Source: Allomesorhizobium camelthorni (GTDB taxonomy: Bacteria > Pseudomonadota > Alphaproteobacteria > Rhizobiales > Rhizobiaceae). From it: a stretch of DNA of 64,000 nt. Within the stretch, counting starts at the first letter, position 1, and each line of letters starts with the position of its first letter. Below the pieces are notes generated by a model, which made no database searches, was not told the origin of the DNA, and worked only from the letters and a program-made list of their open reading frames with translations. The position numbers and the translations under genes are program-made. The stretch lies in the NCBI RefSeq assembly GCF_011045125.1, contig NZ_JAAKZF010000004.1, forward strand, positions 124,001 through 188,000, given 5' to 3'. Positions 33,426 to 42,733 of this stretch are shown here, piece by piece.

Positions 33426-35102
33426 TCATGCTTCCACCGCCCTGCCCTTCAGCGCGAACAGGCCGCGCGGGCGCTTCTGGATGAACAGGATGATCAGCAC
33501 AAGGACGAGGATCTTGCCGAGCACCGCGCCGGCATAGGGCTCGAGGAATTTGTTGAGCACGCCGAGCGAGAAGGCGCCGACCAGCGTTCCCCACAGATTG
33601 CCGACGCCGCCGAACACCACGACCATGAAGCTGTCGATGATGTAGCCTTGGCCGAGATTGGGCGAGACGTTGTCGATCTGCGACAGCGCCACCCCGGCAA
33701 TTCCGGCTATGCCCGAACCCAGCGCGAAGGTCAACGCGTCGACCCATGGCGTCCTGATGCCCATCGAAGAGGCCATGCGGCGGTTGGCCGTGACGGCGCG
33801 CATCTGCAGGCCCCAGGACGTGCGCTTCATGACGAAGAGCAGCAGGAAGAACACGGCGAGCGAGAAGGCGAGGATCCAGAGCCGGTTCCAGGTGACCGAA
33901 AGCTCGCCTATGTCGAACGCTCCCGACATCCAGGAAGGATTGCCAACCTCGCGGTTGGTCGGGCCGAAGATCGAGCGCACCGCCTGCTGCAGGATCAGCG
34001 ACACGCCCCATGTGGCGAGCAGCGTTTCCAGAGGACGGCCGTAGAGGAAGCGGATGATGCCGCGCTCGATGGCGAGCCCCACCGCGCCGGAGACCAGGAA
34101 GGCGAGCGGCAGCGCGATCGCCAGCGACCAGTCGAACAGGCCGGGAAATGACGTGCGGATGATGTTCTGCACGATGAAGGTCGTGTAGGCGCCGAGCATC
34201 ACCATCTCGCCATGCGCCATGTTGATGACGCCCATGACGCCGAAGGTGATGGCCAGCCCGATCGCTGCGAGCAGGAGAACGGAACCCAGCGACAGGCCGT
34301 ACCAGACATTCTGGGCGGAGGCCCACAGTGCCAGCGTCGAGTTCATGCTGGCGACGGCGGCGGAAGCGGCGTCCTTCAGTGCGCCTTCCGCGCCGGTCTC
34401 GTAGCCAGTCAGCAGCGACAGCGCATCGCGGCTTCCTATCCCCGCAATCACATCGATCGCGGCGAGTTTCTCGTCCTCGGGCAGGTCGGAGACCAGCACC
34501 GAGGAGGCGCGCGCCTGCTCCAGTTTCAGCTTCACCGAGCCGATCGTTTCCTTGGCGATTGCGGCGTCGAGCGCTTCGACGTTCGCGGCAACCGGCGTCT
34601 TGAACATGGTGTCGGCCGCGGCGATGCGGGCATTGGCGTCGGGCGAGCCGAGCGTCAGCCCGCCGAGCGCGTCCCGGATGCTCCGGCGCAGCGCGTTGTT
34701 CACCTTGATCTTGGTGACGGCCGCCTTCGGTTCTTCGCCGGCCTCCGCGCTGGTAAGCGGGTCGGCGAGCTTGATCGCCTGACCCGCCTCCTTGCCGATG
34801 AAGACGGCGGAATCGGATTTGCGGAAATAGAGGTCGCCCTCGGCGAGCGCTGCCAGCGGGCGTTCGACAGCGGGATCGCTGGTTGCCGCCAGCTCCTGCA
34901 CGACCGCCTCGGTGGCCTTGAAGTTCTGCGCCGCCGCGAATTTGGCGATGATGGCACGAAGCGCGGCTTCGTCGGCGGAAGCCGGCGAGGTGAAAACAAC
35001 CAGCAGGGAGAGGAAGAAGGAAAGAAATGCAAAGACAGCGCTCTTATGGCCCTTCGACAGGCTCAGGATCAGAGGCGGGCAACGTAGAGCGGGAAGGATC
35101 AA
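33426..35102 (-). CDS. urtB: urea ABC transporter permease UrtB
   Basis: LivH-type permease with the long periplasmic N-terminal region typical of proteobacterial UrtB: signal segment (VFAFLSFFLSLLVVFTSPAS), about 200 residues of soluble domain (ADEAALRAIIAKFAAAQ), then membrane segments with VMGVINMAHGEMVMLGAY. No ATG exists in frame before the membrane domain. I placed the start at TTG 35102, preceded by AAGTGAGAG, which gives 558 aa. The extreme N terminus reads LILSLSKG, the translation of the dispersed CCTGAGCCTGTCGAAGG module, so the original start was probably displaced by a repeat insertion. Confidence 0.85.
   Translation of the reverse strand: MILPALRCPPLILSLSKGHKSAVFAFLSFFLSLLVVFTSPASADEAALRAIIAKFAAAQNFKATEAVVQELAATSDPAVERPLAALAEGDLYFRKSDSAVFIGKEAGQAIKLADPLTSAEAGEEPKAAVTKIKVNNALRRSIRDALGGLTLGSPDANARIAAADTMFKTPVAANVEALDAAIAKETIGSVKLKLEQARASSVLVSDLPEDEKLAAIDVIAGIGSRDALSLLTGYETGAEGALKDAASAAVASMNSTLALWASAQNVWYGLSLGSVLLLAAIGLAITFGVMGVINMAHGEMVMLGAYTTFIVQNIIRTSFPGLFDWSLAIALPLAFLVSGAVGLAIERGIIRFLYGRPLETLLATWGVSLILQQAVRSIFGPTNREVGNPSWMSGAFDIGELSVTWNRLWILAFSLAVFFLLLFVMKRTSWGLQMRAVTANRRMASSMGIRTPWVDALTFALGSGIAGIAGVALSQIDNVSPNLGQGYIIDSFMVVVFGGVGNLWGTLVGAFSLGVLNKFLEPYAGAVLGKILVLVLIILFIQKRPRGLFALKGRAVEA
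35051..35067 (-). repeat. CCTGAGCCTGTCGAAGG module inside the urtB 5' end
   Basis: On the minus strand this segment reads CCTGAGCCTGTCGAAGG, one base off the module in repeat copies A and D. Translated, it supplies LSLSKG, a known tell-tale peptide of such repeats in predicted proteins. It sits between the candidate start and the signal peptide of urtB. Confidence 0.7.
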
Positions 35103-35187
35103 CTGGTGTCTCTCACTTCTTGAAGGATGGCTTCCGGGCGGGAGGGAGGAGAAGTCTCGCCCGGAAGCGCTCGCGGTCAACTTCAGG

Positions 35188-36492
35188 TTAGTTGATGCCC
35201 TTGCCACCGCATTTGCCGGTGGCGACGTTGAAGTTTCCGCAAGAGAGCGGCGCGCGCCAGTCGGCGATCAGGTCCTTGGAGTCCGGCAGGTAGTCGGACC
35301 ATTCGTCGCCGACCACCAGGCCGGAGGTCTCCCAGACGGTTTCCATCTGTCCGTCGGCCTGGATTTCGCCGATCAGCACCGGCTTGGTGATGTGGTGGTT
35401 CGGCATCATCGACGAGAGGTCGCCGGTCAGGTTCGGCACGGACACGCCGATGATGGAATCGATCACGGCGTCGGGATCGGTGGTGCCGGCTTTCTCGACG
35501 GCTTTGACCCACATGTTGAAGCCGATCACATGCGCTTCCATCGGGTCATTGGTGACGCGCTTGTCGTTCTTGGTGAAGGCGCGCCAGGCGTCGATGAAGG
35601 CCGTATTCTCCGGCGTGTCGACCGACTGGAAGTAGTTCCACGCGGTCAAATGGCCGACGAGCGGAGCGGTGTCGAGGCCGGCAAGCTCTTCCTCGCCCAC
35701 CGAGAAGGCGACGACCGGGATGTCTTCGGCCTTGATGCCCTGGTTGCCGAGTTCCTTGTAGAAGGGAACGTTGGCGTCGCCGTTGATGGTCGACACGACG
35801 GCGGTCTTCTTGCCGGCCGAGCCGAAATTCTTGATGTCGGTCACGATCGTCTGCCAGTCGGAATGACCGAACGGCGTGTAGTTGATCATGATGTCTTCCT
35901 TGGCCACGCCCTTCGATTCCAGGTAGGCCTGCAGGATCTTGTTGGTCGTCTGCGGATAGACGTAGTCGGTGCCGGCAAGCACCCAGCGCTCGACGCCTTC
36001 CTCGTTCATCAGATAGTCGACGGCCGGGATCGCCTGCTGGTTCGGGGCAGCGCCCGTATAGAAGACGTTGCGCTGGCTCTCCTCGCCCTCGTACTGGACG
36101 GGATAGAAGAGCACCGAATTCAGTTCCTCGAACACCGGTAGCACGGACTTGCGCGATACCGAGGTCCAGCAGCCGAACACGGCCGAAACCTTGTCGACGG
36201 CAATCAGTTCGCGCGCCTTTTCCGCAAATAGCGGCCAGTCGGAAGCCGGGTCGACCACCACGGCTTCGAGCTTCTTGCCAAGCAGCCCACCCTTCTTGTT
36301 CTGCTCCTCGATGAGGAACAGCATCGTATCCTTCAGCGTCGTCTCCGAAATCGCCATCGTGCCCGACAGCGAATGCAGGACGCCGACCTTGATCGTCTCT
36401 TCCTGCGCCAATGCCGGCGTAGCGAGACCGAGACCTGCCGCGACAGCGCTCGCGAACAGGAATTTTCCGAATGTCGAGAAAGTACCCCTCAT
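35188..36492 (-). CDS. urtA: urea ABC transporter, periplasmic binding protein UrtA
   Basis: Family 5-type (Leu/Ile/Val) binding protein of 434 aa that captures urea. A signal peptide ends in LATPALAQEE; the mature part begins TIKVGVLHSLSGTMAISE, and GCWTSVSRKSVLPVFEE and YPVQYEGEESQRNVFYTGA are UrtA hallmarks. GGAGGTGTGGAAT precedes ATG 36492. It is the first gene of urtABCDE, driven by a sigma-54 promoter 45 bp upstream, as expected for nitrogen-limitation control. Confidence 0.93.
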   Translation of the reverse strand: MRGTFSTFGKFLFASAVAAGLGLATPALAQEETIKVGVLHSLSGTMAISETTLKDTMLFLIEEQNKKGGLLGKKLEAVVVDPASDWPLFAEKARELIAVDKVSAVFGCWTSVSRKSVLPVFEELNSVLFYPVQYEGEESQRNVFYTGAAPNQQAIPAVDYLMNEEGVERWVLAGTDYVYPQTTNKILQAYLESKGVAKEDIMINYTPFGHSDWQTIVTDIKNFGSAGKKTAVVSTINGDANVPFYKELGNQGIKAEDIPVVAFSVGEEELAGLDTAPLVGHLTAWNYFQSVDTPENTAFIDAWRAFTKNDKRVTNDPMEAHVIGFNMWVKAVEKAGTTDPDAVIDSIIGVSVPNLTGDLSSMMPNHHITKPVLIGEIQADGQMETVWETSGLVVGDEWSDYLPDSKDLIADWRAPLSCGNFNVATGKCGGKGIN

Positions 36493-36538
36493 ATTCCACA
36501 CCTCCAAAAAGGGTTGTTTTAGCACCGCGTAATACAAA

Positions 36539-36553
36539 GCAACCGGCGTGCCA
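36539..36553 (-). promoter_or_regulatory. sigma-54 (RpoN) promoter of urtABCDE
   Basis: Read on the minus strand: TGGCACG, four bases, TTGC, an exact match to the RpoN consensus core with correct -24/-12 spacing. Transcription would start near 36527, giving a leader of about 35 bases before urtA. RpoN with NtrC is the usual driver of urea uptake under nitrogen limitation. Confidence 0.85.
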
Positions 36554-36914
36554 GTCCGGGCAAAACACCAATGCCGACGGATTAAGCGTGTGTGCTCAAA
36601 GGGTTAGAGATCCGGAGCAAAATTCGAAACCGGGCTGGCGCTGCCCGCCGCCAAGGATTGGAGTCGATTTGGGCAGTCAGCAGCAAAGCTGCTCATAATT
36701 TCAGCAAGGCCGCATTCTGCATAAAATACGCTCATTTTCTGTGCATTCGGCTTGGGCCGTTCACGATGTCGCGATTGGCCGCTTAAGCGCTTGTTGGCTT
36801 GGCGGGCTGACCCTAGTCTCTACGGAGCTACACCTCGCGAATAATGTCCGGAGCCCCAGCCGGATGAGGCGCAGCTCCAAAAAATAGCCAGCCCCAAGAC
36901 AAGGAGAGCCAGCC
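36554..36914. other. divergent control region urtA/iorA
   Basis: About 360 bp without a convincing ORF. It holds an inverted repeat AGCAGC-AAA-GCTGCT at 36678-36692 and an AT-richer stretch (GCATAAAATACGC near 36719). Enhancer sites for NtrC are expected here but I cannot name one confidently. Confidence 0.5.
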
Positions 36915-37373
36915 ATGGTCGCTTTCACCCTCAATGGCGAAGCGCAAACGCTCGACGCCGACCCGGAAATGCCATTGCTATGGGCAATCCGCGACGTCGT
37001 CGGGTTGACGGGAACCAAATTCGGTTGCGGCCTCGCGCAGTGCGGCGCCTGCACGGTCCATATAGACGGCGTGCCGACCCGCTCATGTCAGACCGCGATC
37101 AGCGACATAGAAGGCGCCTCGATCACCACCATCGAAGGCCTGTCCGGCAAGGTCGGCGAGACGGTGCAGGCCGTCTGGGCCGAGCTCGACGTGCCGCAAT
37201 GCGGCTATTGCCAGTCCGGCCAGATCATGTCGGCCGCTGCCCTTCTGGCCGAAACGCCCAAGCCAACCGACGACGACATAGATTCTGCGATGAGCGGCAA
37301 TCTCTGCCGCTGCGCCACCTATCAACGCATCCGCACGGCGATCCACGAAGCCGCAAACCGGCTGGAGGCATGA
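36915..37373 (+). CDS. iorA: isoquinoline 1-oxidoreductase-type iron-sulfur subunit
   Basis: Small [2Fe-2S] subunit, 152 aa, of a molybdenum hydroxylase of the xanthine oxidase family. The ferredoxin-type cluster [13 protein letters not shown] and the second cluster pattern CGYCQSG...CRC are both complete. It passes electrons from the Mo subunit to an acceptor. AAGGAGAG precedes the ATG, and its stop overlaps the start of the large subunit (ATGA at 37370). The substrate could be an N-heteroaromatic compound or an aldehyde; the IorA name denotes family only. Confidence 0.87.
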   Translation: MVAFTLNGEAQTLDADPEMPLLWAIRDVVGLTGTKFGCGLAQCGACTVHIDGVPTRSCQTAISDIEGASITTIEGLSGKVGETVQAVWAELDVPQCGYCQSGQIMSAAALLAETPKPTDDDIDSAMSGNLCRCATYQRIRTAIHEAANRLEA

Positions 37374-39577
37374 CCATGTTGCAATTTCGAGCAAAGAAAG
37401 AAGCGGTGCAGGCGACGCGCCGCCAGTTCCTCATCGGCACGGCAGCAACCGCGGCCGGGCTCGCGGTCGGCTACCGGCTGATCGCCGCCGGGCCGGCGGC
37501 CGCGCAAGCCGCGCCCGCGGCCGCACAGGCCAACCCCTTCCAGACCTATGTCGAGATCACGCCCGCGAACCGGATCGTCATCCACTCCTCGCAATTCGAG
37601 ATGGGGCAAGGCTCCTATTTCGGCATCGCGACGCTGGTGATGGAGGAGCTTGACGGCGACTGGGCGCAGGTCGACGTGATCGGCGGCTCCGGCAACACCG
37701 CCCTGTTCGGCAATCTCGCCTGGGGCGGCGCCTTCCAGGGTACCGGCGGCTCCACCTCCATGACCTCGTCGTGGGAGCGTTATCGCAAGGCCGGCGCGGC
37801 CGCCCGCGCGATGCTGGTCGCGGCAGCCGCAAAGGAGTGGAACGCACCTGCCGACGAGATCACGGTGGCTTCCGGCGTGATCGCTCACGGATCGAACAAG
37901 CGCGCCACATTCGGCGAACTGGCGCAAGCCGCGGCCGGCATGCCGGTCCCCGAGGATGTGCCGCTGAAGTCGCGCGACAAGTGGACCCAGATCGGCTCCG
38001 ATACGCTGAAGCGCTACGATTCCGCCGGCAAGACCAACGGCACCCAGCCCTACACGATCGATTTGAAGATGGACGGGCTGTTGACCGCCGTCATGATCCA
38101 TCCGCCGAAGTTCGGCGGCGAGGTGGCGAGCTTCGACGCGGCCAAGGCCAAGGCGCATGACGGCGTCGTCGACGTGATCCAGACGCCGCGCGGCATCGCG
38201 GTCGTCGGCAAGAATATGTGGGCGGCGCTGAAGGGCCGCGACCTTGTCACCGTCGAGTGGAACGAAGCCAAGGCCGAACAGCGCGGCACCGCCGAGATCA
38301 TGGCGGAGTACAACAAGCTTGCCGACGGCCCGGCCAAGGCCACGGCCCGCAATGACGGCGACGCTGCCGCGGCGCTGGCAAGCGCTGACAAGGTCGTGGA
38401 GGGGCACTACGAATTCCCCTACCTCGTCCATGCCTCGATCGAGCCGCTGAACGCCGTTGCGCGCATCGGCGAGGACGGCACGGTCGAGGTCTGGGGCGGT
38501 CACCAGATGCCCGATCTCTATCAGGCCGCCGCCGCTCAGGTCGCCGGGACCACGCCGGACAAGGTCAAGCTGCATGTCATGAAGACCGGCGGCAGTTTTG
38601 GCCGGCGCGCCGTTTCGGACGCGGATCTGATCGTCGAGTCGGTCGCGGTCGCCAAGGCGCTCGGTCCCGGCAAGCCGGTCAAGGTGCAGTGGACGCGCGA
38701 GAACGACATGCGGGGCGGCCGCTACCGGCCTGCCTATGTCCATGCGATCAAGGCAGGGCTCGACAAGGACGGGAACATCGTGGCGATGCACGACCACATT
38801 GTCGGGCAGTCGATCATGGCGGGTTCGCCCATGGAGGCGATGATCGAGAACGGCGTCGATGCGACTTCGGTCGAGGGAGCATCCAACCTCCCCTATGCGG
38901 TGCCCAATCTGAAGATCGACCTGACGACGACCGACGTGAAGATCCCCGTGCTGTGGTGGCGCTCGGTCGGATCGACCCACACCGCCTACGTCATGGAGAC
39001 TTTCGTCGACGAACTCGCCGCGGCCGCCAACCGCGACCCGGTCGAGTTCCGCCTGTCCATGCTTGAAAAGCATCCGCGGCACGCCGCGGTGCTTCGGCTC
39101 GCGGCGGAGAAGGCCGGTTGGGACAAGCCGCTGCCGGAGGGCCGGTTCCGCGGCGTGGCGCTGCATGAGAGCTTCCACACCTATGTGGCGGAAGTGGTCG
39201 AGATCACCTTCAACGGCGGCAGCGACTTCACGGTCGACCGCGTGGTCTGCGCCGTCGACTGCGGCACCGCGATCAACCCCGACCAGATCCGCGCCCAGAT
39301 GGAGGGCGGCATCGGCTTCGGGCTCGGCGCGATCCTGCAGGAAGAGCTGACCCTGACCGGCGGCGTGGTCGACCAGGAGAACTACGACACCTACACGCCG
39401 CTGCGCATCGACCAGATGCCGAAGGTGGAGGTGCATATCGTGCCCTCCGACGAGCCGCCGACCGGCGTCGGCGAGCCGGGCGTGCCGCCGATCGGCCCGG
39501 CCATCGCCAACGCGCTGCGCGCCGCGACGGGCAAGACGATCAGCAAGCTGCCGATCATCAAGAACCTGTCGGCATAG
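37370..39577 (+). CDS. iorB: isoquinoline 1-oxidoreductase-type molybdenum subunit
   Basis: Molybdopterin-binding hydroxylase subunit of 735 aa. A twin-arginine signal ([17 protein letters not shown]) implies export in folded form to the periplasm with IorA. Mo-pterin motifs include [20 protein letters not shown] and [17 protein letters not shown], and the proposed base-bearing region [18 protein letters not shown] is at the C terminus. This periplasmic, cytochrome-coupled form differs from cytosolic xanthine dehydrogenases. No MobA/XdhC maturation gene or cytochrome c is seen nearby. Confidence 0.87.
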   Translation: MTMLQFRAKKEAVQATRRQFLIGTAATAAGLAVGYRLIAAGPAAAQAAPAAAQANPFQTYVEITPANRIVIHSSQFEMGQGSYFGIATLVMEELDGDWAQVDVIGGSGNTALFGNLAWGGAFQGTGGSTSMTSSWERYRKAGAAARAMLVAAAAKEWNAPADEITVASGVIAHGSNKRATFGELAQAAAGMPVPEDVPLKSRDKWTQIGSDTLKRYDSAGKTNGTQPYTIDLKMDGLLTAVMIHPPKFGGEVASFDAAKAKAHDGVVDVIQTPRGIAVVGKNMWAALKGRDLVTVEWNEAKAEQRGTAEIMAEYNKLADGPAKATARNDGDAAAALASADKVVEGHYEFPYLVHASIEPLNAVARIGEDGTVEVWGGHQMPDLYQAAAAQVAGTTPDKVKLHVMKTGGSFGRRAVSDADLIVESVAVAKALGPGKPVKVQWTRENDMRGGRYRPAYVHAIKAGLDKDGNIVAMHDHIVGQSIMAGSPMEAMIENGVDATSVEGASNLPYAVPNLKIDLTTTDVKIPVLWWRSVGSTHTAYVMETFVDELAAAANRDPVEFRLSMLEKHPRHAAVLRLAAEKAGWDKPLPEGRFRGVALHESFHTYVAEVVEITFNGGSDFTVDRVVCAVDCGTAINPDQIRAQMEGGIGFGLGAILQEELTLTGGVVDQENYDTYTPLRIDQMPKVEVHIVPSDEPPTGVGEPGVPPIGPAIANALRAATGKTISKLPIIKNLSA

Positions 39578-39596
39578 GCGAAGACGACATGCAGAT

Positions 39597-39620
39597 CGGC
39601 CGCGATTTTGATCGCGGCCG
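39597..39620. terminator. hairpin between convergent iorB and FAH-family genes
   Basis: CGGCCGCGAT, loop TTTG, ATCGCGGCCG: a perfect 10-bp GC-rich stem in the 51-bp gap between two convergent stop codons. Probably a bidirectional terminator, although the T run is short. Confidence 0.6.
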
Positions 39621-39628
39621 GTTTGCCT

Positions 39629-40327
39629 TCAGACAACGCGTACCTCGATGTCGCCGACGCCCTCGACATGGCCGCGAAGCACGTCGCCGCGGTTGACCGC
39701 GCCGACGCCCGCCGGCGTTCCCGAAAGAATGACGTCGCCCGGCATCAGCGTGAACAGGCCCGACAAATAGCTGATCATTTCCGGAACCTTCCAGATCATC
39801 TGGTTGAGGTCGCCGGTCTGCTTGCGCTCGCCATTGACGTCCAGCCAGATCGCTCCCTGGGTGGGATGGCCGATAGCGCTTGCCGGCACCAGCGGCGTGC
39901 ACGGCCCCGACGCCTCGAACGCCTTTCCGACTTCCCAGGGGCGGCCCATCTCCTTGGCCTTTCCCTGCAGGTCGCGCCGCGTCATGTCGAGGCCGATGCC
40001 ATAGCCGTAGACGCAGTCCATCGCCTTCTCGACGGGAATGTCGGTGCCGCCGCTTTTCAGCGCCACGACCATCTCGATCTCGTAGTGGACATCGTTCGAA
40101 GCTGGCGGATAGGGAAATTCGCCTGATGTATCGAGGTTGTCGGGGTTTTTCTGGAAGAAGAAGGGCGGCTCCTTGTTCGGGTCGTGGCCCATCTCGACGG
40201 CGTGCGCGGCGTAATTCCGGCCGACGCAATAGACCCGGTGCACCGGAAACAATTTGTCGGTTCCCTGGACCGGCAGGGCCGGGATGACGGTCGGCTGGAT
40301 GACATAATTCGAGGTTGCGCCGTGCAT
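39629..40327 (-). CDS. fumarylacetoacetate hydrolase (FAH) family protein
   Basis: Cytoplasmic metal-dependent hydrolase/decarboxylase of 232 aa. The Mg-binding acidic triad is recognisable as E83 and E85 ([10 protein letters not shown]) and D114 ([10 protein letters not shown]), with the conserved LPLFF-like segment as [12 protein letters not shown]. Members cleave fumarylpyruvate, acylpyruvates or decarboxylate oxaloacetate in aromatic degradation. It begins two bases after the stop of an ABC permease gene, so it belongs to the transporter operon and probably acts on the imported compound or a product of it. Confidence 0.83.
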   Translation of the reverse strand: MHGATSNYVIQPTVIPALPVQGTDKLFPVHRVYCVGRNYAAHAVEMGHDPNKEPPFFFQKNPDNLDTSGEFPYPPASNDVHYEIEMVVALKSGGTDIPVEKAMDCVYGYGIGLDMTRRDLQGKAKEMGRPWEVGKAFEASGPCTPLVPASAIGHPTQGAIWLDVNGERKQTGDLNQMIWKVPEMISYLSGLFTLMPGDVILSGTPAGVGAVNRGDVLRGHVEGVGDIEVRVV

Positions 40328-40329
40328 GT

Positions 40330-41085
40330 TCACTGTCTTGCTCCTGCATAATATTCGACTTTGGCTTCGGCTCTTTCGATCAGCTCGGAGATCAGCAGGG
40401 CGAAGGCAAAAAGGATGATGGTGAGGGCCCAGAATTCGGCCATGCGGAAGTTCCGCGAGAAGGTTTCGAACAGCGCGCCGTAGCCGACGATGGCGACGAG
40501 CAACTGGCCGATGACGACGCCTTTGACGCCTCGGATGAGGCCGAGCCGGATGCCGGCTAGGATTTCCGGCAGCGCGGCCCAAAGGATGATCTTGGTATAG
40601 AGAGCCGGGCGCGACGCACCGTAGGAACGCGCCATCTCGATCAGCGACGGCGAGATGTGCCGAACCCCTGCCCTCGTGTCCAGAACGATGATCCAGATCG
40701 CGAACAGGAATACCGCGGCGACGATCGTCTTTTCGCCGAAGCCGAACAGGATCATCAGCACCGGCACGATCGCCGAGAGCGGCGCACTGGAGAAGATATT
40801 GACCCACATTCCAAGCAGATCGTCGGCGATCCTCACGCGTCCCATGAGGATGCCGAGCGGAATGCCGACAACGATCGCCAGGGCCATGCCGATGGCGAAG
40901 GCGCGGAGCGTCGTGACGGTGGCGCTCTGCCAGGACGGCAATTGCACGAGGTCGACCGCCGCTACCAGAACATCGCTGAAGGGCGGCAGCAGGAAGATGA
41001 GGTCAAGCCGGCCGACGATCTCCCAGACGACGCACCAGACCAGGAGCGACGCCATCATCGGCACGCGGTAGCCAAAGAGTGTCAT
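40330..41085 (-). CDS. NitT/TauT-type ABC transporter permease (second)
   Basis: SsuC/TauC-like inner-membrane permease, 251 aa, with six hydrophobic segments and the EAA loop (MARSYGASRPALYTKIILWAALPEILAGI) that docks on the ATPase. It follows the ATPase gene by six bases, so the operon encodes two different permeases (see 41897-42724) that probably form a heterodimer, unusual for a family that often uses one. Confidence 0.84.
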   Translation of the reverse strand: MTLFGYRVPMMASLLVWCVVWEIVGRLDLIFLLPPFSDVLVAAVDLVQLPSWQSATVTTLRAFAIGMALAIVVGIPLGILMGRVRIADDLLGMWVNIFSSAPLSAIVPVLMILFGFGEKTIVAAVFLFAIWIIVLDTRAGVRHISPSLIEMARSYGASRPALYTKIILWAALPEILAGIRLGLIRGVKGVVIGQLLVAIVGYGALFETFSRNFRMAEFWALTIILFAFALLISELIERAEAKVEYYAGARQ

Positions 41086-41091
41086 GGCAGG

Positions 41092-41895
41092 TCACTCCAC
41101 ATACTGCTTCAGCCCCTGCCAGATCTCGTCGACCGTATCGAGATAATGCTGGTCCCGGTGGATGCGCTCGGGGTCGCCCGAGCGGTCGATTTCGGGCTCG
41201 ATGATCTGCGAGACGCGGCCCGGCCGCGGCGACAGCAAAACGATGCGGTCGGAGATGTAGACCGCCTCCTCGATGGAGTGGGTGACGAAGATGAAGGTCT
41301 TGTTCTGGTTGGTCCTGAGCCGGATCAGGTCTTCCTGGAATTTCCGCCGGTTCTGCTCGTCGACCGCCGAGAACGGCTCATCGAGGAGCAACACCTCCGC
41401 ATCCACCGAGAGCGCTCGCGCCAGGCCGACGCGCTGGCGCATGCCGCCCGAAAGCTCGTGCGGATATTTGTTCTCGAAACCGGCAAGGCCCACCTCGCCG
41501 ATATAGTGGCGCGCTTTGCCCTCGCGTTCGGTCTTGTTGACGCCGCGCAGTTCGAGGCCGAAAGCCACGTTGCGCATAACCGTCGCCCAGGGCATCAGGG
41601 CGAAATCCTGGAAGACGAAGGCGCGTTCAGGCCCCGGCCCGCTGACCGGCTTGCCATCGACCGTGACGGTCCCGGCATTGGCCTCGATGAGGCCGGCGAT
41701 GATCTTCAGAAGAGTCGTCTTTCCGCAGCCGCTTGGCCCGAGAAGGCTGGTCAGCTTGCCACGGGGGAAGTCGAGATCGATGCCGCGCAGCGCCTCGACA
41801 TCCCCGTAGGTCTTGGAAATGTCCCTGACCTCCACGATCGAATCGACTGGCGCCGGCATGGGCGGTGGTTCCTTTCGCAAGACAGCGCTGCGCAT
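41092..41895 (-). CDS. NitT/TauT-type ABC transporter ATPase
   Basis: ATPase of 267 aa of the SsuB/TauB group. Walker A GPSGCGKTT, signature LSGGMRQRVGLARAL, Walker B EVLLLDEPFSAVDEQ and H-loop VTHSIEEA are intact. It starts one base after the upstream permease stop with GAGGAG ahead; an internal ATG at 41859 gives a shorter form matching the family start MPAPVDSIVEV. Confidence 0.86.
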   Translation of the reverse strand: MRSAVLRKEPPPMPAPVDSIVEVRDISKTYGDVEALRGIDLDFPRGKLTSLLGPSGCGKTTLLKIIAGLIEANAGTVTVDGKPVSGPGPERAFVFQDFALMPWATVMRNVAFGLELRGVNKTEREGKARHYIGEVGLAGFENKYPHELSGGMRQRVGLARALSVDAEVLLLDEPFSAVDEQNRRKFQEDLIRLRTNQNKTFIFVTHSIEEAVYISDRIVLLSPRPGRVSQIIEPEIDRSGDPERIHRDQHYLDTVDEIWQGLKQYVE

Positions 41896-41896
41896 G

Positions 41897-42724
41897 TCAG
41901 GCTCCTCTCTTCTCAGGCCTGAAAATGCGGACTTCGACCCACTGCAGGAAAACGAGCGTCAGGGTCGAAAGCGCGATGATCGAGCCGATTGTTGCATACA
42001 TCTCGGCGTAATCTGCGCGCGAGCGGTGGAAAGTGATGAGGTCGCCGATGCCGGTCGGCGTGATCAGCAGTTCGGCGAGCACGACGCCGACGAAGCCTGC
42101 AGCGACGCCGAGGCGCAGGCCGGCGAAGATCACCGGGCTGGCGTCGGGAAGGATGATCTTGGTGACGCTCTGCCAGCGCGTGCCCAGGAATGAGCGGCAC
42201 ATCACGAGAAGGGATTCGTTGACGTTGCGCACCGCCTTGTAGGTGTTGAGCACGATGACGGGCAAAGCCAGGATCATCACGGCGAGCGTCTTGGCGGTCA
42301 GGCCTATGCCGTAGACGAAGGTGACCATCGGAATGAAGGCTGCCACCGGCGCCGCCTGCAGCACTATGAAGATCGGGATCGCCAGCCATTCGCCGGTGCG
42401 CCACAAGCCGCAGAGCGTGCCGAGGCCGACGCCGATGAAGGCCGAGAGCACGACACCGAGCAGCAGCGGCTGCAGCGTCGAAAGATAGGCGCTGGGCAAG
42501 CTGCCGTCGGCCATCAGCCCGAAGAAAGCGATGATCGTGTCCGAAAAGGTGGGGAAGGCGAAACTGACGGGAATGCGCCCAGCGATTTCCCAGATGCCTG
42601 CAAAGAGCGCGATCGATATGAGGCGGAGAAGGATCGGGTGGTCCTGCCACCCTGCCGCTTCGCCGCGCCCGGAAAGGGGAGCGAAGCCAACGGCTTCGCT
42701 CTCTGTTCTAATGCTGCTCGCCAT
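41897..42724 (-). CDS. NitT/TauT-type ABC transporter permease (first)
   Basis: Permease of 275 aa with six hydrophobic segments and an EAA-like loop (RSFLGTRWQSVTKIILPDASPVIFAGLRLG). It follows the binding-protein gene by nine bases. Its hydrophilic N terminus (ASSIRTESEAVGFAPLSGRGE) is longer than usual. Confidence 0.84.
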   Translation of the reverse strand: MASSIRTESEAVGFAPLSGRGEAAGWQDHPILLRLISIALFAGIWEIAGRIPVSFAFPTFSDTIIAFFGLMADGSLPSAYLSTLQPLLLGVVLSAFIGVGLGTLCGLWRTGEWLAIPIFIVLQAAPVAAFIPMVTFVYGIGLTAKTLAVMILALPVIVLNTYKAVRNVNESLLVMCRSFLGTRWQSVTKIILPDASPVIFAGLRLGVAAGFVGVVLAELLITPTGIGDLITFHRSRADYAEMYATIGSIIALSTLTLVFLQWVEVRIFRPEKRGA

Positions 42725-42733
42725 CAGGCCGGC

